DNA from: Anaerotignum sp.
GTDB lineage: Bacteria; Bacillota; Clostridia; Lachnospirales; Anaerotignaceae
Direction of reading: 5' to 3'
Assembly: GCA_028710085.1 (NCBI GenBank)
Contig: JAQUSU010000014.1
Span: 1-34,749, forward strand
Length of the DNA stretch: 34,749 bases
In this document: one piece after another, positions 30,575 through 34,749 of the stretch
How positions within the stretch are numbered: position 1 is the first letter of the stretch
Layout of the letters: the number at the start of each line of letters is the position of its first letter
Notes under the pieces: model-generated
The model's input: only the letters and a program-made list of their open reading frames with translations
Databases searched by the model: none
What the model was told of the DNA's origin: nothing
Translations under genes and position numbers: made by a program

Positions 30575-31351
30575 GTGAAGCGTATACTGTTAACGATTGC
30601 CTTCGATGGAACTGGATATAGTGGCTGGCAGAAGCAATTATCACCGGAGTTAATTACCGTTGAAGGAGAGTTGGAAAGAGCATTACGAGTTCTTTTTCGC
30701 TCACCCGAATTAACCTGTATTGGCGCAAGCAGAACAGATCGCGGGGTTCATGCTTTGGGCCAAAGAGTAACGATAGACGTTGACACAACAATACCGCTGG
30801 AAAAAATTCCGATGGCGACACGTTCCCTGCTTCCGGAGGACATCATAGTGGTAAAAGCGGAGGAAGTACCAGAAGATTTTCATCCACGATATGATTGTGT
30901 GAAAAAAACCTACGAATATCGCATTTGGAATGGACGATTAAAAAATCCCAAGGAAAGGCTGTATTCAACTTTTGTATATCATCCTCTTGATGTGGGGAAA
31001 ATGAGCAGTGCCGCAGAAAAGTTCATTGGCACTTATGATTTTTCTGCTTTTTGTGCAACCGGAAGCTCGGTTTCTTCAACCGTGCGTACAATATTTGATT
31101 GTTTTGTAAGGCAAGAAGGTAATTTAATAAATATTTATGTGACAGGTGATGGTTTTTTATATAATATGGTAAGAATTATGGCAGGGACTTTAATTGACGT
31201 CGGTCATGGAAAGATTTCTCCAAATGAAATTTTAGAGATCATTTTAAGCAAGGATAGGCAGAATGCAGGGCAGACTGCAGAGCCTCAAGGCTTGACTTTA
31301 CAGGAAATTTATTATGATTTCCAAGGGAAATCTGTTGACAGTTTGGATTGA
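30575..31351 (+). CDS. truA: tRNA pseudouridine(38-40) synthase TruA
   Basis: ILLTIAFDGTGYSGWQKQ; GASRTDRGVHALGQ; GDGFLYNMVRIMAGTLIDVG; GTG start. Confidence 0.95.
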   Translation: MKRILLTIAFDGTGYSGWQKQLSPELITVEGELERALRVLFRSPELTCIGASRTDRGVHALGQRVTIDVDTTIPLEKIPMATRSLLPEDIIVVKAEEVPEDFHPRYDCVKKTYEYRIWNGRLKNPKERLYSTFVYHPLDVGKMSSAAEKFIGTYDFSAFCATGSSVSSTVRTIFDCFVRQEGNLINIYVTGDGFLYNMVRIMAGTLIDVGHGKISPNEILEIILSKDRQNAGQTAEPQGLTLQEIYYDFQGKSVDSLD

Positions 31352-31363
31352 ATGTACTATAAT
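31335..31363 (+). promoter_or_regulatory. consensus sigma-A-type promoter for rplM-rpsI
   Basis: TTGACA (31335-31340)-N17-TATAAT (31358-31363), overlapping the truA 3' end. Confidence 0.8.
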
Positions 31364-31434
31364 AATAAAGCTGTATTTTATTTTGATATTAAAACCATTT
31401 GGTTTTAAATATAATTTTCTCAAGGTGGGATCCA

Positions 31435-31534
31435 ACAAGTTATGTGAAGCACATAATGGAGATTGACCGTTTTGTTCCCGTAAAACGGCAAAGTCAACGG
31501 ATCAAACAAAATAATGAATAGGGAGGTAGAAACC
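31435..31534 (+). ncRNA. candidate L13-type ribosomal protein leader
   Basis: Hairpin TTATGTG-AAG-CACATAA followed by TTGAC-[CCGTTTT-GTTCCCGT-AAAACGG]-GTCAA nested stem upstream of rplM. Confidence 0.5.
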
Positions 31535-31972
31535 ATGAGAACAACTTACATTGCGAAGGAATCTGATGTAGTAAAAAAGTGGTATGTAATTGATGCTGCT
31601 GACATGACCTTAGGTCGTATCTCTACGGAAATCGCAAACATTTTAAGAGGTAAGAACAAACCTCAGTATGCACCTAACGTTGACATGGGCGACTATGTTG
31701 TCGTGATCAATGCGGAAAAGGTTGCTGTAACAGGCAAGAAATTGGAACAGAAGGTTTATTATCATCACTCCGGCTATACAAGCGGTTTGAAAACAATCAG
31801 ACTTGACAAAATGCTGGATACACACCCTGAAAGAGTAATTGAACATGCTGTAAAAGGTATGCTTCCCAAAAATGCTCTGGGTAGAAAAATGTTCGCTAAG
31901 CTGCATGTATATGCAGGTACAGAACATCCCCATGCAGCACAGAAACCCGAAAAATTAGATATTAAATTTTAA
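31535..31972 (+). CDS. rplM: 50S ribosomal protein L13
   Basis: [63 protein letters not shown]. Confidence 0.97.
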   Translation: MRTTYIAKESDVVKKWYVIDAADMTLGRISTEIANILRGKNKPQYAPNVDMGDYVVVINAEKVAVTGKKLEQKVYYHHSGYTSGLKTIRLDKMLDTHPERVIEHAVKGMLPKNALGRKMFAKLHVYAGTEHPHAAQKPEKLDIKF

Positions 31973-31990
31973 TAGGAGGAGGAAAGCATA

Positions 31991-32383
31991 ATGGCAGCAG
32001 CTAGATATTACGGTACAGGCAGAAGAAAATCTTCCGTAGCAAGAGTATATTTGGTACCCGGCAACGGCAAAATAACAGTAAATAAAAGAGATATTAATGA
32101 ATATTTTGGTCTTGAAACACTGAAGCTGATTGTTCGTCAGCCTTTGGAATTAACAGCAACATCAGCGAAATTTGATGTTTTGGTTAATGTAAATGGCGGC
32201 GGTTTTACAGGTCAGGCAGGTGCAATCAGACACGGTATTTCCAGAGCTTTACTTCAGGCAGATGGCGATTTCAGACCCGCTTTGAAAAAAGCAGGATTCT
32301 TAACTCGTGATCCTAGAATGAAAGAAAGAAAGAAATATGGTCTCAAGGCAGCAAGACGTGCGCCTCAGTTTAGCAAGAGATAA
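31991..32383 (+). CDS. rpsI: 30S ribosomal protein S9
   Basis: [30 protein letters not shown]-terminal [16 protein letters not shown]. Confidence 0.98.
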   Translation: MAAARYYGTGRRKSSVARVYLVPGNGKITVNKRDINEYFGLETLKLIVRQPLELTATSAKFDVLVNVNGGGFTGQAGAIRHGISRALLQADGDFRPALKKAGFLTRDPRMKERKKYGLKAARRAPQFSKR

Positions 32384-32403
32384 TAAATTTACTAATATTA
32401 CAC

Positions 32404-32434
32404 AGCCTAAGAGCTTTGCTCTTAGGCTATTTTT
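32404..32434 (+). terminator. intrinsic terminator after rpsI
   Basis: AGCCTAAGAGC-TTT-GCTCTTAGGCTATTTTT. Confidence 0.85.
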
Positions 32435-32965
32435 ATTGGATGAAGTTTTTTATATTGTGAAAATGTGATATTTATAAAATTTTTTGGAAAATATGAAATT
32501 ATTATGTACAAATGTGTACAAAAAGTATAGAATAGTAAGGCAAATGACGTTAAAGGTAAATAATGGAATGAAAAATATGCTAGTGAGTCATTAGATTCTG
32601 GGGTATGGTAACGTGTGTTGCATCTTAGAGATAATGAAACATTATTTTTTACTTCATTGTGCTTTATGAGCCTATTCGTCATGCAAAATGTTTAGGGAAG
32701 CACTGATGAATCAAAAGTTAATCATTCCTATGGAAAGAAGGTGTTCAAAGTGAAAAACGATAAAGAATTGTATTTAAATCCCCCATAATTTAATTTCAAA
32801 TGAATGAACAAATTAGTTTGCTGCCAAAATGTGGGAAGAGTGCAACGAACTGTTTTCATTTAACGCAAGCGTGGTACGATTGCAATATGTGAATAAAAAA
32901 TAGTAAGTGTAATTTGAATTATGATTTTAAATAAGGTTAAGAGTTGATAAAAAAGGAGATTTACG

Positions 32966-34180
32966 ATGTCAAACAATAATTCGAAACAGTATTTTGCAAT
33001 TTTCATTTTAGTATTAGCAATTTTCATTTCTTTTGCTCTTACTGCTAAATTCAATATAAATGTTGCTCAATCATTTGAATCTATAAATGCGCAGCAGCTG
33101 GTGTTGAGTAAGAATGATATTGCATATTCAACTATATTAGATACATTACAATATAATCGTTCGATACACGTATTATTAATGCTATTAGCAGGTTTTGGTT
33201 TTTTAATGGTTGTTATAAGGGGGCATGGCTTTCAGGCGATTACAGCAACTTTTTTAATGGTAAGTTTAGCCATTCCACTTTACATATTGATAAAAAGTTT
33301 TGGTGGAGAGCATTTCGCTATGGATGCAATTAACATTAAAACACTTCTGTTCGCAGAGTTTGCAGCAGCTAGTTTACTGATTGCAATAGGGGCTCCTTTA
33401 GGACGATTAAGTATGGATCAGTACCTAGTCTTAGGGTTGATGTTTATTCCGGTATATATATTTAATGAATGGCTTATTTTAGAAAGTGGTTTATTTATTG
33501 GCCTTCTTGATACAGGCGGATCTATTGCAATTCACGCATTTGGTGCATATTTTGGTTTGGGTGTCATAACAAATAAAGTTCATAAATACAAAACGAATAT
33601 TGAATGGCATGCAGATGAGACCAGTAATGAGTTTAGTTTATTAGGAAGCGTATTGCTTTGGATATTTTGGCCATCATTTACAAGTGCAATTGTAGAACCG
33701 CAGTTAGTAGTGCTTACAGCATTCAATACAATATTTGCTTTATGTGGTTCAACTTTGGCAACATATGTTGTAAGCAAAATTTTGCGTGGTAAAGTTGGTA
33801 TTGAAGACATTGCAAATGCTTCTTTAGCTGGTGGTGTTGCTATCGGCTCGATATGTTCAAGTACAACAATTGGATTCGCAATGCTAGTTGGTATTATGGC
33901 AGGTGTTTTAAGTACAGTTGGTTATAATATAATAGCGCCTAAACTGGAAAAATTGATTAAAGGAATTGATAGTTGTGGAATAAATAATCTTCATGGTATG
34001 CCAGGTGTTTTAGGCGGGGTTGTTGCTGCATTTATCACAGGAAATTTTGTCATTCAAATAGGTGGAATTATTACTACTGTAGTTGTAGCTTATGTTACTG
34101 GAAATATTGCAGGGAAAGTGATTAGTTTATTTAATAATAAAGAACAGATTTATTCCCATGTAGATGAATTTGTATATTAA
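32966..34180 (+). CDS. Amt/Rh superfamily ammonium transporter, Rh-like
   Basis: 404 aa polytopic; LLDTGGSIAIHAFGAYFGLGVITNKVHK, LLWIFWPSFTSAIVEPQ, ASLAGGVAIGS, DSCGINNLHGMPGVLGGVVAA are Rh50-like motifs; RBS AAGGAG. Confidence 0.85.
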   Translation: MSNNNSKQYFAIFILVLAIFISFALTAKFNINVAQSFESINAQQLVLSKNDIAYSTILDTLQYNRSIHVLLMLLAGFGFLMVVIRGHGFQAITATFLMVSLAIPLYILIKSFGGEHFAMDAINIKTLLFAEFAAASLLIAIGAPLGRLSMDQYLVLGLMFIPVYIFNEWLILESGLFIGLLDTGGSIAIHAFGAYFGLGVITNKVHKYKTNIEWHADETSNEFSLLGSVLLWIFWPSFTSAIVEPQLVVLTAFNTIFALCGSTLATYVVSKILRGKVGIEDIANASLAGGVAIGSICSSTTIGFAMLVGIMAGVLSTVGYNIIAPKLEKLIKGIDSCGINNLHGMPGVLGGVVAAFITGNFVIQIGGIITTVVVAYVTGNIAGKVISLFNNKEQIYSHVDEFVY

Positions 34181-34342
34181 GCATTTTAGTATTTCGTTTG
34201 ATTGACTGAGAATAATTAGAGTTGTTTTAATATTATTTAGAAATTCTAAGAATATGCGAAAATACATTAATTAGTAACACACTAGTAACCAACTCATAGT
34301 TGGTGGAATTTGATATTGGCTTTGCCATGTTTGTAAGAATAA

Positions 34343-34371
34343 AAGTAGGTACCTATTCGGGTACCTACTTC
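34343..34371. repeat. left terminator-like palindrome flanking element copy 2 (AAGTAGGTACCTATTCGGGTACCTACTTC)
   Basis: Inverted repeat AAGTAGGTACC/GGTACCTACTT; duplicated in expanded form at 34606-34646. Confidence 0.85.
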
Positions 34372-34604
34372 CAGACTGTCGAAAAACCTTGGGCGTCGCC
34401 CAAACCTGCTTGCTTTTTGAAAAAAGCAAGAACAAAAACTTTTATTTAAACCGCATTTTTATGCGGTTTCTAAAGGGTCAAGGATGCAATGGCAAAGAAG
34501 TGCCATCTGTCCGTAGGACAGCTTTGCTGTGCAAAGTGCTGAACGAAACCCTTGTGGGTGTTTGAGGGCAAAGCTCTCAAGGTTTTGACTTTATCGACAC
34601 ACTG
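34372..34604. mobile_element. MITE-like non-coding hairpin-rich element, copy 2 (233 bp)
   Basis: Same ends and internal hairpins as 511-684, same orientation, with an extra block of about 60 bp at 34484-34543. Confidence 0.75.
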
Positions 34605-34605
34605 A

Positions 34606-34646
34606 AAGTAGGTACCTATTTGGGTACCTATTTGGGTACCTACTTC
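34606..34646. repeat. right palindrome flanking element copy 2, with an extra 12-bp unit
   Basis: AAGTAGGTACC-TATTTGGGTACC-TATTTGGGTACC-TACTTC. Confidence 0.8.
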
Positions 34647-34656
34647 TTTGACAACC

Positions 34657-34749
34657 CTAAATATTTTCTCCCTTTGCCTTTGATTCGCAGTAAATACAGC
34701 GATACACCCTGTTTTCACGGTCAGTGAGCTTAAAAATATGGTCAATTTC
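34657..34749 (-). CDS. C-terminal end of an unidentified minus-strand CDS, truncated by window edge
   Basis: Reverse complement reads EIDHIFKLTDRENRVYRCIYCESKAKGENI* in an open frame; stop lies just before the duplicated palindrome. Confidence 0.45.
   Translation of the reverse strand, partial: EIDHIFKLTDRENRVYRCIYCESKAKGENI

Noticed and set aside
34470-34745. 91-aa minus-strand ORF at the right edge
   Set aside because: Runs through the palindromes and hairpins of element copy 2; the alternative frame ending at 34657 gives a more plausible gene end.

Overview
The window looks like a Clostridia-type (low-GC Firmicute) chromosome segment. Its core is an essentially intact S10-spc-alpha ribosomal protein cluster: rpsJ, rplC, rplD, rplW, rplB, rpsS, rplV, rpsC, rplP, rpmC, rpsQ, rplN, rplX, rplE, rpsZ-type S14, rpsH, rplF, rplR, rpsE, rpmD, rplO, secY, adk, map, KOW protein, infA, rpmJ, rpsM, rpsK, rpsD, rpoA, rplQ. 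Downstream are ecfA1-ecfA2-ecfT, truA, rplM-rpsI and a probable Rh-type ammonium transporter. Upstream are a metallophosphoesterase fragment, a flavin reductase, an RsmB/NOP-type RNA methyltransferase, thrC, transaldolase (fsa-like), tkt, thpR and an ACT/PFL (UPF0237/UPF0210-like) pair. The most unusual signal is a pair of related, non-coding, hairpin-rich elements at the two ends of the window (511-684 and 34372-34604). They share imperfect terminal inverted repeats. Each lies in a convergent intergenic region and is flanked on both sides by a copy of the same terminator-like palindrome. The palindrome differs between the two loci, so the flanks look like a roughly 27-30 bp target duplication of a whole terminator hairpin. 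Copy 2 carries an extra block of three abutting perfect hairpins. Other items worth checking: an array of five TTACR boxes at exact 11-bp spacing next to a small secreted-peptide gene inside the rplQ-ecfA1 gap; structured leaders before rpsJ, rpsM, rplQ and rplM; a consensus promoter straddling the truA stop codon; and a hairpin between secY and adk. All family calls come from reading motifs, since no database search was possible.
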